Assembly (NCBI RefSeq): GCF_007004725.1
Contig: NZ_ML660163.1
Location: 140,905 to 204,904 of the forward strand
Direction: 5' to 3'
DNA: 64,000 bases
Source of the DNA: Aliikangiella coralliicola
GTDB taxonomy: Bacteria; Pseudomonadota; Gammaproteobacteria; Enterobacterales; Kangiellaceae
Below, piece by piece: positions 18,201 to 27,214 of this stretch; the first letter of the stretch is position 1, and every line of letters begins with the position of its first letter. The notes under the pieces are model-generated. The model saw only the letters and a list, made by a program, of their open reading frames with translations, did not search any database and had not been told where the DNA came from. The translations under genes were made by a program, and so were the position numbers.

Positions 18201-18711
18201 GTTAGAGGGAAGTAGCGTGACATTTAACAGTACAGAGCTAAGTCAGGCACTCAATAGTTATGAGAATTTAGACAGCTCTACTACGCTCATTCAAGAAGTA
18301 ACGACTTCAGACTTATTTACTGTAGTAAAAAGTGAACAGTTAGAGTCAATCTATCGCAAAGGTAATGCTGTTTTGAGAGGCGAGGTTCTCGCAGACTTTG
18401 ATTATTCCGTATCGAGTAAAACGGTAAACTTTAGTGAGCAAGCTGTCAGTGCTAATCCTAGAAGTTACTCTTGGGACTTTGGTGACGGTAACACTTCCAC
18501 ACAATCAAACCCATCGCATACTTTTGCCGACGATGGTACTTACACTGTCACTTTAACGGTTAATGATGAGCTCGACGGCAGTGCAACAACGACTAAAACA
18601 ATTACCATTGATGCAGAGACGCAAACTCAACCTGATGAAAGCGACGGCGGCGGCGGTAGCTTCGGTGCATGGATGTTATTAGCAGGTCTTTTATTTTTTC
18701 GTCGAAGGTAA
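15214..18711 (+). CDS. Secreted M60-like metalloprotease with PKD domain and GlyGly-CTERM
   Basis: The 1165-residue protein has a signal peptide (about residues 1-33) and a LamG/concanavalin-like domain (about 70-300). A peptidase M60 region follows (about 480-800): its N-terminal beta part has the PAGETVTI and NPFGGGIYVLVPQG motifs. The zinc site HELGH is at 696-700, with a likely glutamate ligand at 711 or 713 (GEQESFVN), consistent with the HExxH-x(8-28)-E gluzincin pattern. A PKD domain (SYSWDFGDG, about 1070-1145) precedes the GGGGS/hydrophobic/FRRR GlyGly-CTERM tail. M60 enzymes cut mucin-like glycoproteins, so a host- or algal-glycoprotein role is plausible but inferred. The start has a good AGGTGA site. 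A sigma-54-type promoter and GCTTATAG boxes precede it. Confidence 0.88.
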   Translation: MKHSIENFFQNLGLRKSLLPLISFFALIPYAAVAHGPATKYNQAQDGVIKKNNKVVAHPQVASKTLATIDSNYRFENDLSDESSQYALTLHGDESYLQSENGMGLNMPGKRWIDLPLQLSQDIDRDQSFYISVDFMIPNTGIDESARVIVSNKTWDYSEPGFKVTAYNEKIEWQAEGMLFVDFNIGVGDTEIAARFYDIPMDEWHTVSVDVDFAEEVVSFGMNGRIYQQSLTANINGNTIDPSLFIDWLATRKIRVGAHYSPDGETPPWHYESEIDGGVNTTVTVADFVVDNLIIQSPKPPGDANIVRAALVSLTEHLQGTATLSEADQEQLLVSIRANLEGTNFADFSSEAKAFIDAHAQSNGSLYVIINRDNTDYSRYDDFTAISKAYVDLGVWMMKSGLTPANASAAENITFTEHSYFPGQLPNNAARIENGSAEVLAQYVLDPGYLMGGMQLNPNSELTSYVYRPTGFYAPAGETVTITVDPALVDSGLHIRVGGQHENHTLISSTNRFPLISVDYRIEAAEFDVINPFGGGIYVLVPQGTDLGWIDIGINNAVRAPYFSTKTGRETSLVEWNTIKQYPGLFAEFESDKFVITVPTSDIQNFDQPDVLLEKWDQIMDIFQVLHGRPLERVRAEGYMLDSASAVVGSYPGGYPVTPGFWAEGSNGITDGNYSPFGVLNSGDWAGGEEFAIMLHELGHHHYGRFINVGEQESFVNVPGAAVFNELFGLDYDEALAVSGYQKFSRADAAIDWMVTHNFRNGNPIGMDPTTDFEPIETSYQARGHAKFVDLADIFGGWEAIGTIYEKFYVQDTLSGTPADTQYGVSHDEFLLTGSDALQCNLASLFHFWGIHPSTDTANQLSAYPACDGALERVTSYLDQAPRTNEDLTLFHEEKTALGENQLKFQIYDQLLEDFDHSYGQQIRDAGAAILETYFGVQADQAPSAPVLQTASFNHKSSQTTEFSWSPAVDPEGHNLKYSWRLVDASTGTVLLFKSWLEGSSVTFNSTELSQALNSYENLDSSTTLIQEVTTSDLFTVVKSEQLESIYRKGNAVLRGEVLADFDYSVSSKTVNFSEQAVSANPRSYSWDFGDGNTSTQSNPSHTFADDGTYTVTLTVNDELDGSATTTKTITIDAETQTQPDESDGGGGSFGAWMLLAGLLFFRRR

Positions 18712-18780
18712 AGACATTTAAGTATAAAGAGTGCTCTGTTAATAATCGGTATTCTGTTAATAAATCTATCAAAACTAAAA

Positions 18781-18809
18781 GGGCAGCGGATTTAATGCTG
18801 CCCATTTTA
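18781..18809 (+). terminator. Terminator of the M60 protease gene
   Basis: The stem GGGCAGC / GCTGCCC (18781-18787, 18797-18803) with a 9-nt loop is followed by ATTTTAG. The T tract is modest. Confidence 0.6.
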
Positions 18810-19008
18810 GCTCATATTCAATCACGGTTTGTGGCTCCTACCAACGCAGGGTATAGATTAATCAATTTTGTAAGAAAGGGCATGTTTGGTATTAGTAACA
18901 TGCTATCCTCTCCTCCCTTCACTTTCTCCCTTCATTTAGCCCCACTCTGTTACTTGTTAATACCGTTAGCAGTCGCTCAACTGAGGTTTTTAGGTTTAAG
19001 CATTTAGT

Positions 19009-19036
19009 GCTTATAGATCAGCATTTCTCTTATAAA
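19009..19036 (+). promoter_or_regulatory. GCTTATAG box pair upstream of the beta-helix/Calx-beta gene
   Basis: GCTTATAGA (19009-19017) and CTTATAAA (19029-19036) stand 99 and 79 bases before the -24 GG, the same spacing as upstream of 15214. The surrounding sequence is recognisably homologous to 14939-15120. Confidence 0.6.
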
Positions 19037-19105
19037 AAGTACGCATATCAGTGCCATCAGTTAAGTTTTTTAGCTAACTCTTTGTTTATTAAAGAAAATT
19101 CAAGA

Positions 19106-19122
19106 TTGGCACATAAATCGCA
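19106..19122 (+). promoter_or_regulatory. Sigma-54-type promoter of the beta-helix/Calx-beta gene
   Basis: TTGGCACATAAATCGCA has GG at 19108-19109 and GC at 19120-19121, exactly N10 apart. Sixteen of 17 bases equal the promoter at 15046-15062. A third box GCTTATAGA follows at 19158-19166. Confidence 0.72.
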
Positions 19123-19203
19123 ATAAATGAGCAAAACGAACTAATTAAAAAGCAATCGCTTATAGACGATTTGCTATTCAAAAGAAACGATGTAGGAATT
19201 AAT

Positions 19204-22200
19204 ATGTCATCCCCAATAACACTCAAGAAAAGTCTTTTAGCTTTAGCGGTTAGCCAAGCGCTATTGGTTGGTTCAACAGAGGCCGCAACCATTACGGTAA
19301 CCAGTACTGATGATACCACTGTTGATGATGCGGTTTGTACGCTACGCGAAGCCATCATTTCAGCCAACAATGATGATAACAGTGCGGAAGATGACTGTGC
19401 TGCTGGCAGTGGCGACGATACCATTGTGTTTGACAACAGCTTAAGTGGAAGTACTGTCACTTTAGCCTCTAATTTAACAAGAATCACAGAAAATACCGCT
19501 ATCGACGGGGATATTGATGGTGATAATACCCCTGATATCACAATCGATGGCGACGATAGCTATACCGCAATTTCTTCCAGAAACGTTAGTGGTAAAACCA
19601 TTGATCTAAACGGATTGACGATTACTAATACAAGAAACAGCGGGAGTGGTTCAGCTGTTTATATAGACGCGAATTCACTTAGCACTTTGACATTGAGCAA
19701 TTCGGTGATTACTGCTAATAATTGTGGAGGAAGGGGCTGCGGTGTTTTTGGTGCTATCACAAACGTTACAATCGACAATTCAACCATCAGTGAGAATACG
19801 AGTTCAGGTAGTTTTATCAATGGTGGTTCCGGAGCAGGTATTCGAGTAAGTAGAGGTGATTTAACCGTTAATAACAGTACGATTTCTGGTAATCGAGGTA
19901 CACGGGGAGCAGGAATCCATGTTTTCCATAGTGCTAACGGTAATCACATAACCATTAATAACTCAACAATAACTAATAATTACTCATCCGACACAGTCGG
20001 CGGGGCATACCTCGGCGCTAATAATGTAACAGTTACCAATAGCACTATTTCAGGCAATAGTGCTGCTAGCACAACAGCCTACAGTGGTGCCGTAGGTGGA
20101 AATGCCCCTTTTGCTCAAGGCTTGCACGTATATCAACCAAGTAACGCGACAATATCCAATACGGTTATAGCAGGAAATTCACTGGATTGTACTAGGGAAG
20201 GTAGTACCCCAATAACCCAAGTGAATAATTTAATAGAAGACGGTGGCACAGGAGATGGAACCTATGCTACGAGTTATTATTGTGGTACCCCCGCTTTAAG
20301 TGGCGATCCCAATTTAGGAGCGTTGGCTGATAACGGCGGAGATACCTATACACTCGCCCCCGCTTACACAAGCAGCGTGATCGATGCTGGAGATAACACT
20401 AATTGTGGTATCGGCTTAGCCACTGATACCGATCAACGCGGTTTAGCTCGTGACGATGGCAACTGTGATATCGGTGCGGTTGAATATCGCCCACGTTTTT
20501 CATGGGATAATGAGAATTACAGCGTCAATGAAGGCGATGGTACGATAACCTTGACGGTTAATTTTACTGGTAGCAATGATGCCACTACCGTCGACTATGC
20601 GACTAGCGATAATACAGCCACTTCAGGTGATGATTATACGGCGGTGACTAACACCTTATCTTTTGCCGCCGGTGTGACTTCACAATCCATTACTTTGAAT
20701 ATCGCTGAAGATAGTATTTTTGAAGGGGATGAAGATTTTTCTGTCACCTTATCGAATCCCGCCTATAGCTCAAGCGGTACACATAGCTTAGATATCGATG
20801 AAACATCAGCCGCCACAGTGACCATTGAAGAGAATGATTTAATTGCTGTCAGTAGCAGTAATTTGAGTACCGGTGAGAGTGGTACTGATAGCTCATTTAC
20901 GGTGGTTTTAAATAGGGCACCTACCAGTAATGTCGATATTACACTGACGAATAATGACACCACGGAAGGGCTGCTTGATGTTAGTTCACTGACTTTTACA
21001 ACCAGCGATTGGAATATGCCACAAACAGTCACAGTGACGGGAGTTGATGATGATGTTGTTGATGGCGATATCACCTATTTAATTAATCTGGATGCAAGTA
21101 GCGCTGATGGTGATTATTCTGGCCTTTCAGGCCCTGACGTTTCAGTGACTAATATGGATGAAGGGGAAACCGTTGGCATTAGTGTTAATAAAGGTACTTT
21201 ATTAACCGCTGAAGATGGCACCAGTGATAGTTTCACTGTTGTGCTTGATTCCGAGCCGACCAATGATGTGACGATTACATTAACCAATGGCGATAGCACT
21301 GAAGGTAGTTTAAGTACTTCGAGCTTAACTTTTGACTCAGGCAATTGGTCTATTCCGCAAACAGTCACAGTGACAGGGGTTGATGATGACATTGTTGATG
21401 GCGATATCACTTATTTAATTAATCTGGATGCAAGTAGCGCTGATAGCAATTATTCTGGACTTTCAGGCCCTGATGTTTCGGCGACTAATGAGGATGAAGG
21501 GGAAACTGTTGGCATTAGTGTCAATAAAAGTACTTTATTAACCTCTGAAGATGGCACCTCAGATAGTTTTACAATGGTACTTGATTCAGAACCAACCAAT
21601 GATGTGACGATTACATTAACCAATGGCGATAGTAGTGAAGGCACCTTAAATACTTCAAGCTTAACTTTTAACTCAGGCAACTGGAGTACCCCGCAAACGG
21701 TCACAGCTACCGGTGTCGATGATGCCATCGACGATGGTGATCAAGCGTATAGCGTGAGTTTTGGTGTGAGCAGTAGTGATGCGAACTACAATGGTTTTTC
21801 AATCGCCAATGTCACCGTGTTAAACAACGATAATGAATCATCAGGGATCTCTTTGAGTAAAAGTACCTTAGTAACTTCAGAGGACGGCACCAGTGATAGC
21901 TTTATGGTTGTGCTGGATTCCCAGCCAACGAGTGATGTCACTATCACATTAACGAATGGCGATAGTACTGAGGGGACATTAAGTGCTTCGAGTTTAACCT
22001 TCACCTCAAGTAATTGGTCAACCGCACAAACAGTCACAGCTACCGGCGTAGATGATGCCATTGCAGATGGAGATCAAGCGTATAGCGTGAGTTTTAGTGT
22101 GAGCAGCAGTGATGCGAATTTTAATGGTCAATCAATTTCTGATGTCACAGTTCTTAATACCGACAATGAATCATCAGGCATTACATTAAGTCAAAGCACT

Positions 22201-25200
22201 CTTGTCACTTCAGAAGATGGTACCAGTGATAGTTTTACCGTTGTGTTGGATTCCCAGCCAACCAATGATGTGACAATTACATTAACCAATGGCGATAACA
22301 CTGAAGGCACATTAAATACTTCGAGCTTAACTTTTAATTCAAGCAATTGGAGTACGGCTCAAACAGTTACAGCGACCGGTGTGGACGATGCGATAGAAGA
22401 TGGTGATCAAGCTTACAGCATCAGTTTTAGCGTTAGCAGTAGCGACAATAATTTCAACGGCCTTTCAATTGCCGATGTCACCGTATTAAACAACGATAAT
22501 GAATCATCGGGGATTTCTTTGAATAAAAATACCTTAGTGACTTCAGAAGATGGTACCAGTGATAGCTTTAGTGTTGTGCTGGATTCAGAGCCAACGAGTG
22601 ATGTGACCATCACATTAACCAATGGTGATAACACTGAAGGCACGTTAAGTACTTCGAGCTTAACTTTTAATTCAAGTAATTGGAATGCAGCTCAAACGGT
22701 CACGGCGACCGGTGTGGACGATACGATAGAAGATGGTGACCAGGCTTATAGTATCAGTTTTAGCGTCAGCAGTAGTGATGCGAATTTTAATGGTCAATCA
22801 ATTTCTGATGTAACAGTTCTTAATACCGATAATGAATCATCAGGCATTACATTAAGTCAAAGCACGCTAGTCACTTCAGAAGATGGTACTTCAGATAGCT
22901 TTACGGTTGTGCTTAATTCTGAGCCCACCAATGATGTCACGATTACTTTAACTAATGGTGATAACACCGAAGGCACCTTAAGTACTTCAATCCTTACTTT
23001 TAATTCAAGCAATTGGAGTACGGCTCAAACGGTTACAGCTACCGGCGTGGATGATGCGATTGCAGATGGTGACCAAGCTTATAACATCAGTTTTAGTGTG
23101 AGCAGCAGTGATGCAAACTTTAATGGTCAATCAATTTCTGATGTGACAGTTCTTAATACCGACAACGAATCATCAGGCATTACCTTAAGTCAAAGCACGC
23201 TAGTCACTTCAGAAGATGGTACTTCAGATAGTTTTACTCTAGTACTGAATTCTGAGCCTACCAATGATGTGACAATTACCTTAATTAATGGCGATAGCAC
23301 CGAAGGTACATTAAGCACTTCAAGCTTAACTTTTAATTCAAGCAACTGGAGTACCGCTCAAACGGTCACAGCGACCGGTGTGGATGACGCCATTACAGAT
23401 GGCGACCAAGCTTATAGCGTGAGTTTTAGTGTCAGTAGTAGTGATAATAATTTCAATGGTCTATCAATTGCCGATGTAACAGTTCTTAATACCGATAATG
23501 AATCATCGGGGATTTCTTTGAGTAAAAATACTTTAGTGACTTCAGAAGATGGCACCAGTGATAGTTTTACGGTTGTGCTGGATTCTGAGCCAACCAATGA
23601 TGTGACGATCACTTTAACCAATGGCGATAACACTGAAGGGACATTAAGTACTTCGAGCTTAACTTTTAACTCAAGCAATTGGAATACCCCTCAAACAGTC
23701 ACGGCTACCGGTGTAGACGATGCGATCGAAGATGGCGACCAAGCTTATAGCATTAGCTTTAGTGTCAGCAGCAGCGATGTGAACTTTAACGGCTTATCAG
23801 TCGCTGATGTCACTGTTTTAAATAACGACAATGAATCATCAGGCATTACATTAAGTCAAAGCACTTTAGTGACTTCTGAGGACGGCACCAGTGATAGCTT
23901 TACCGTGGTACTCGATTCCGAGCCTACCAATGATGTCACAGTGACATTAACTAATGGCGATAACACTGAAGGCACATTAAATACTTCGAGTTTAACCTTT
24001 ACCTCAAGCAATTGGTCAACCCCACAAACTGTCACTGCGACCGGTGTGGACGATAATATCGATGATGGTGATCAAGCTTACAATATTGCGTTGATTGTTA
24101 GCAGTATGGATAGTCTGTTTGATGGTTTATCTGTGAGCGATGTAAAAGTTCTAAATTTAGATAATGAAACTTCCGGTATTGAGGTCAGTAAAAATACTTT
24201 ATTAACTTCGGAAGATGGAACTAGTGATAGTTTTTCCATGGTTCTAAGCTCTGCTCCAACAGCCGATGTGACTATTAACTTAACCAATACAGACGCGACT
24301 GAAGGTATATTAAGCACATCAAGTTTAACCTTTACTTCAAGCAATTGGTCAACAGCGCAAACCGTGGCAGTGACTGGCGTAGATGATAGTATCAATGACG
24401 GCGACCAAGCTTATAGCATTAATTTTTCAGTGAGTAGTATTGATAGTCAATTTAATAACCTACCACTTGCAGGAGTCACGGTATTAAATACTGACAATGA
24501 AAACTCAGAAATCCGTATCAGCAAGAACACGCTCGTTACTTCAGAAGGCGGCAACCAGGATCAATTTTCCGTTACGTTGAATTCTGAACCAACTGCTGAG
24601 GTCACTATTACTTTAACCAATGACGATCCAAGCGAAGGCGCTTTAAGTGTTTCTAGTATGACGTTTGATGCCAATAATTGGCAGACAGCGCAAACCATTA
24701 CCGTTAGCGGTGTTGATGATAACCTGAATGATGGCGATATTGCTTACAACATCAGTTTTGGCGTGAGTAGTCTTGATACTAATTTCGATGGACAGTTGCT
24801 ATCGAACGTAACCGTGATCAATTTAGATAATGAAAGTAGTAACAATAACAATGGCTCTGATAAAACGATCGAAGTGAGCAAAACGCTGCTATCGACTAAT
24901 GAAGATGCCACTAGCGATAGTTTTGAAATCGTTCTTAGTTCAGCCCCCACCGATGAAGTGATTATTACTTTGACCAATAACGATCGGACAGAAGGTACAC
25001 TGAGTACAACGAGCTTAACTTTTTCTCCTGATAATTGGTCAACGGCTCAAACAGTCATGGTCACAGGTGTTGACGATATTCCTGTCGATGGTGACATTGC
25101 CTATAGCATTAGTATTACCGCTAGCAGTGATGATGCCGATTACAATGGCCTACCAATCAGTTCAGTCACCGTCATCAACAATGATAACGACTTTGCATCT

Positions 25201-25284
25201 TCATCCGGTGGAGGTTCGCTTAACTTGTGGTTGTTAATGATAGCTGCACTAGCCGCAGCAAGACGTCGGTTAGTGATTAAGTAG
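19204..25284 (+). CDS. Giant secreted CSLREA/beta-helix protein with 13 Calx-beta-like repeats and GlyGly-CTERM
   Basis: The ATG at 19204 (ribosome binding site AGGA) is chosen over an in-frame TTG at 19171, since it starts a normal signal peptide; the product is 2026 residues. After the signal peptide come a CSLREA domain (CTLREAIISANN), a right-handed parallel beta-helix with many NSTI/NNST repeats, and a choice-of-anchor Q-like segment (DQRGLARDDGNCDIGAVEY). One classical Calx-beta domain (NEGDGTITLTV) is followed by 13 tandem 111-residue repeats with signatures EDGTSDSF, LTNGD, and TGVDDxxxDGD. The Asp-rich turns suggest calcium binding. The tail SSGGGSLNLWLLMIAALAAARRR is a GlyGly-CTERM signal. 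It is probably a surface adhesin or stalk. A sigma-54-type promoter and GCTTATAG boxes precede it. The exact ligand is unknown. Confidence 0.88.
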   Translation: MSSPITLKKSLLALAVSQALLVGSTEAATITVTSTDDTTVDDAVCTLREAIISANNDDNSAEDDCAAGSGDDTIVFDNSLSGSTVTLASNLTRITENTAIDGDIDGDNTPDITIDGDDSYTAISSRNVSGKTIDLNGLTITNTRNSGSGSAVYIDANSLSTLTLSNSVITANNCGGRGCGVFGAITNVTIDNSTISENTSSGSFINGGSGAGIRVSRGDLTVNNSTISGNRGTRGAGIHVFHSANGNHITINNSTITNNYSSDTVGGAYLGANNVTVTNSTISGNSAASTTAYSGAVGGNAPFAQGLHVYQPSNATISNTVIAGNSLDCTREGSTPITQVNNLIEDGGTGDGTYATSYYCGTPALSGDPNLGALADNGGDTYTLAPAYTSSVIDAGDNTNCGIGLATDTDQRGLARDDGNCDIGAVEYRPRFSWDNENYSVNEGDGTITLTVNFTGSNDATTVDYATSDNTATSGDDYTAVTNTLSFAAGVTSQSITLNIAEDSIFEGDEDFSVTLSNPAYSSSGTHSLDIDETSAATVTIEENDLIAVSSSNLSTGESGTDSSFTVVLNRAPTSNVDITLTNNDTTEGLLDVSSLTFTTSDWNMPQTVTVTGVDDDVVDGDITYLINLDASSADGDYSGLSGPDVSVTNMDEGETVGISVNKGTLLTAEDGTSDSFTVVLDSEPTNDVTITLTNGDSTEGSLSTSSLTFDSGNWSIPQTVTVTGVDDDIVDGDITYLINLDASSADSNYSGLSGPDVSATNEDEGETVGISVNKSTLLTSEDGTSDSFTMVLDSEPTNDVTITLTNGDSSEGTLNTSSLTFNSGNWSTPQTVTATGVDDAIDDGDQAYSVSFGVSSSDANYNGFSIANVTVLNNDNESSGISLSKSTLVTSEDGTSDSFMVVLDSQPTSDVTITLTNGDSTEGTLSASSLTFTSSNWSTAQTVTATGVDDAIADGDQAYSVSFSVSSSDANFNGQSISDVTVLNTDNESSGITLSQSTLVTSEDGTSDSFTVVLDSQPTNDVTITLTNGDNTEGTLNTSSLTFNSSNWSTAQTVTATGVDDAIEDGDQAYSISFSVSSSDNNFNGLSIADVTVLNNDNESSGISLNKNTLVTSEDGTSDSFSVVLDSEPTSDVTITLTNGDNTEGTLSTSSLTFNSSNWNAAQTVTATGVDDTIEDGDQAYSISFSVSSSDANFNGQSISDVTVLNTDNESSGITLSQSTLVTSEDGTSDSFTVVLNSEPTNDVTITLTNGDNTEGTLSTSILTFNSSNWSTAQTVTATGVDDAIADGDQAYNISFSVSSSDANFNGQSISDVTVLNTDNESSGITLSQSTLVTSEDGTSDSFTLVLNSEPTNDVTITLINGDSTEGTLSTSSLTFNSSNWSTAQTVTATGVDDAITDGDQAYSVSFSVSSSDNNFNGLSIADVTVLNTDNESSGISLSKNTLVTSEDGTSDSFTVVLDSEPTNDVTITLTNGDNTEGTLSTSSLTFNSSNWNTPQTVTATGVDDAIEDGDQAYSISFSVSSSDVNFNGLSVADVTVLNNDNESSGITLSQSTLVTSEDGTSDSFTVVLDSEPTNDVTVTLTNGDNTEGTLNTSSLTFTSSNWSTPQTVTATGVDDNIDDGDQAYNIALIVSSMDSLFDGLSVSDVKVLNLDNETSGIEVSKNTLLTSEDGTSDSFSMVLSSAPTADVTINLTNTDATEGILSTSSLTFTSSNWSTAQTVAVTGVDDSINDGDQAYSINFSVSSIDSQFNNLPLAGVTVLNTDNENSEIRISKNTLVTSEGGNQDQFSVTLNSEPTAEVTITLTNDDPSEGALSVSSMTFDANNWQTAQTITVSGVDDNLNDGDIAYNISFGVSSLDTNFDGQLLSNVTVINLDNESSNNNNGSDKTIEVSKTLLSTNEDATSDSFEIVLSSAPTDEVIITLTNNDRTEGTLSTTSLTFSPDNWSTAQTVMVTGVDDIPVDGDIAYSISITASSDDADYNGLPISSVTVINNDNDFASSSGGGSLNLWLLMIAALAAARRRLVIK
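20842..25190 (+). repeat. Thirteen tandem 333-bp coding repeats
   Basis: The repeat period is 333 bp (111 residues), measured between equivalent TGVDD positions at 22042 and 22375. Units 3-9 are the most alike, while the first two and the last four have drifted. This suggests recent expansion or gene conversion in the centre of the array. The array is in frame throughout. Confidence 0.9.
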
Positions 25285-25320
25285 AATCTAGTTTCTTAAG
25301 TGGATTAGTTACGATGAAAT

Positions 25321-25356
25321 CTGACAGTTACCCATTTTCATACAGGTATCTGTCAG
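25321..25356. terminator. Hairpin between convergent genes, possible bidirectional terminator
   Basis: CTGACAGTTACC (25321-25332) pairs with GGTATCTGTCAG (25345-25356) with one mismatch around a 12-nt loop. No T tract follows at once, although ATTTTTTAG occurs about 15 bases later. It lies between the convergent ends at 25284 and 25440. Confidence 0.45.
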
Positions 25357-25439
25357 GTTGAGTTTGAGCTAATTTTTTAGCAATGAATTTTGAAAGCGGC
25401 TTTTACTTTAATTTACACTTTAAATGGTAGAGCAACTTT

Positions 25440-26936
25440 TTACTCATTCACTTTTTCATTTAAAGCCTTCAAGTTAGATTTTGCTTGCTCATAATTAGGT
25501 CTAATTTGAATCGCTCTTTCAAAATACTCTCTAGCCTTTTCTGTATTACCTAGTTTGCTGTGACTAAACCCAATACTGTTGATTGCTTCGGCGTGACCGA
25601 TATCTTCTTTAAGCACTTTTTCAAGCTCAATAATGGCTTCTTCATGACGGTCTAAATTACCCAATGCAACACCATAGTTGTATCGTGCGGGAACATAGTT
25701 ATCCATCATTTCGAGACATTGCTTATATTTCTCAATAGCCTCCTTAACTTTTCCATCATTAAATAACCGGTTGCCTTCTTCAAAATGAATTTCAGCGGTC
25801 GACCAGTTCTTGTCTGGTTGACAGGTATTATTAAGTACTTCATCCGTTAACACATAAGTGCTACCGAGCAAGTTTAAATCATCGTTAATAACATCTGGGA
25901 ATTTCCAGGGTAATACTGATACGGCGAAGATTTCTTGAACTCCTTTTTCAAACTTTAGAAAAGCTTTAATTTCACCATCTTTTAAATCGACAATCCACAC
26001 ACCACTATGGCGCACCGGTTGAGTTTGGGTTAATGGTAAACCGGCAAATACTGCGGTTTCACGGACTTGTGATAAACCAATCACCGCGTATTGACCGATA
26101 AAATCCAAGCCACGAGTAAAACCGGGTAGCTCTGCGTGAACAATATTTTCTCCGGTTACTGGATCAACATAATTTAATGTGCCACGACCAGATTCCAAAA
26201 ACCACAACTTGTTATTATGCCAGCGTGGGGAGTGAGGCATTGATAATCCTCGAAGAATAAATTCATTGCTTTCAATATCCATTAAAATACCGCCAGCGGC
26301 TTTATTTTTGCGCCAGCCTCCTTCGGTATCGGTTTCACCTAATGCGGTAATATAACGGGGCTTGCCATCGCGTATTGCCAAACCATTTAAGTGACAACGA
26401 TCACGCATATCATATTCTGTAATAAAGGGTGGTCGCCAACGCGGATTAAAACTAAAGCCAGGCTTAAAAGTACACAAGCAGGAAAAACGCGTATTAATAA
26501 ACCATAACTCTTCATCCACCCATGCCATTTCGTGAATATCGATATCACCTGTTGTCTTAACATCACGCATTAAATAGCAAGCGTCATGTTTTTTAACCGG
26601 GCTTATTCTATGCGCCGCTGTTGGGACGTTTCTAAAATCCCAAATTTGCGCAGCTGTTCCTAATGTTAAGCGATCAGCCGAAGCAACCATACCCATCGGT
26701 TTATTAAATTGTCGAAAATGAGTGTTAGTGACACCATCCTCTTCGCGCGCTAAAATCAGCTTGCCGGCTTGGTAAGTACTAATTGCCAAACTAATGCCGA
26801 AGTATTTTAGTAGTTCAGTAAAACCATTGGTATGGACACTGGCAAGGTTTTCCAATTGTTGCTGATTGGCTAACTCCTGATTTTTATTTTGCTCTTGTTG
26901 TTCAGGGGTTAATTCTTGTTTATTCGTTTCTGTCAT
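25440..26936 (-). CDS. TIGR03032-like beta-propeller protein with C-terminal TPR repeats
   Basis: The 498-residue cytoplasmic protein has no signal peptide. Residues about 25-360 match my recollection of TIGR03032-family proteins, with FGISLAISTYQAGKL, HEMAWVDEELWFINTRFSCL, HLNGLAIRDGKPRYITALGETDT and SMPHSPRWHNNKLWFLESG. The repetitive blocks suggest a beta-propeller. Residues about 380-498 form three TPR repeats (AIEKYKQCLEMMDNYVPARYNYG and two similar), a protein-interaction module. The family has no established biochemical role that I know. The gene stands alone on the minus strand and shows no GCTTATAG box. Domain identity is good; function is unknown. Confidence 0.82.
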   Translation of the reverse strand: MTETNKQELTPEQQEQNKNQELANQQQLENLASVHTNGFTELLKYFGISLAISTYQAGKLILAREEDGVTNTHFRQFNKPMGMVASADRLTLGTAAQIWDFRNVPTAAHRISPVKKHDACYLMRDVKTTGDIDIHEMAWVDEELWFINTRFSCLCTFKPGFSFNPRWRPPFITEYDMRDRCHLNGLAIRDGKPRYITALGETDTEGGWRKNKAAGGILMDIESNEFILRGLSMPHSPRWHNNKLWFLESGRGTLNYVDPVTGENIVHAELPGFTRGLDFIGQYAVIGLSQVRETAVFAGLPLTQTQPVRHSGVWIVDLKDGEIKAFLKFEKGVQEIFAVSVLPWKFPDVINDDLNLLGSTYVLTDEVLNNTCQPDKNWSTAEIHFEEGNRLFNDGKVKEAIEKYKQCLEMMDNYVPARYNYGVALGNLDRHEEAIIELEKVLKEDIGHAEAINSIGFSHSKLGNTEKAREYFERAIQIRPNYEQAKSNLKALNEKVNE

Positions 26937-27214
26937 AGTGGAACTAGTACTTTAAGAAGTTAATGGAGGACAGGTTAAAAATGTGAATCTAAAGCATTAG
27001 GAATTGACCTGAGCAGTGTACAAATGACTCTAACAATATAGAATTCAAATTTAAGCGTCTACCTAAACGGCATTCTCATGGCATATAGTTGAGTCATTTT
27101 ATCGTATAACTACTTTTATGGGACAAAACCAAAAAGCAGATACTATTGTGAAATAAATTTAGCACAATGGGTATCAATTTAAAGTATTTTTCGAATATTT
27201 ACTCTCAATTGAAA

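Noticed and set aside
20842..25190. CRISPR-like or non-coding satellite array
   Set aside because: The period is 333 bp without spacers and stays in frame with conserved protein motifs, so it is a coding repeat.
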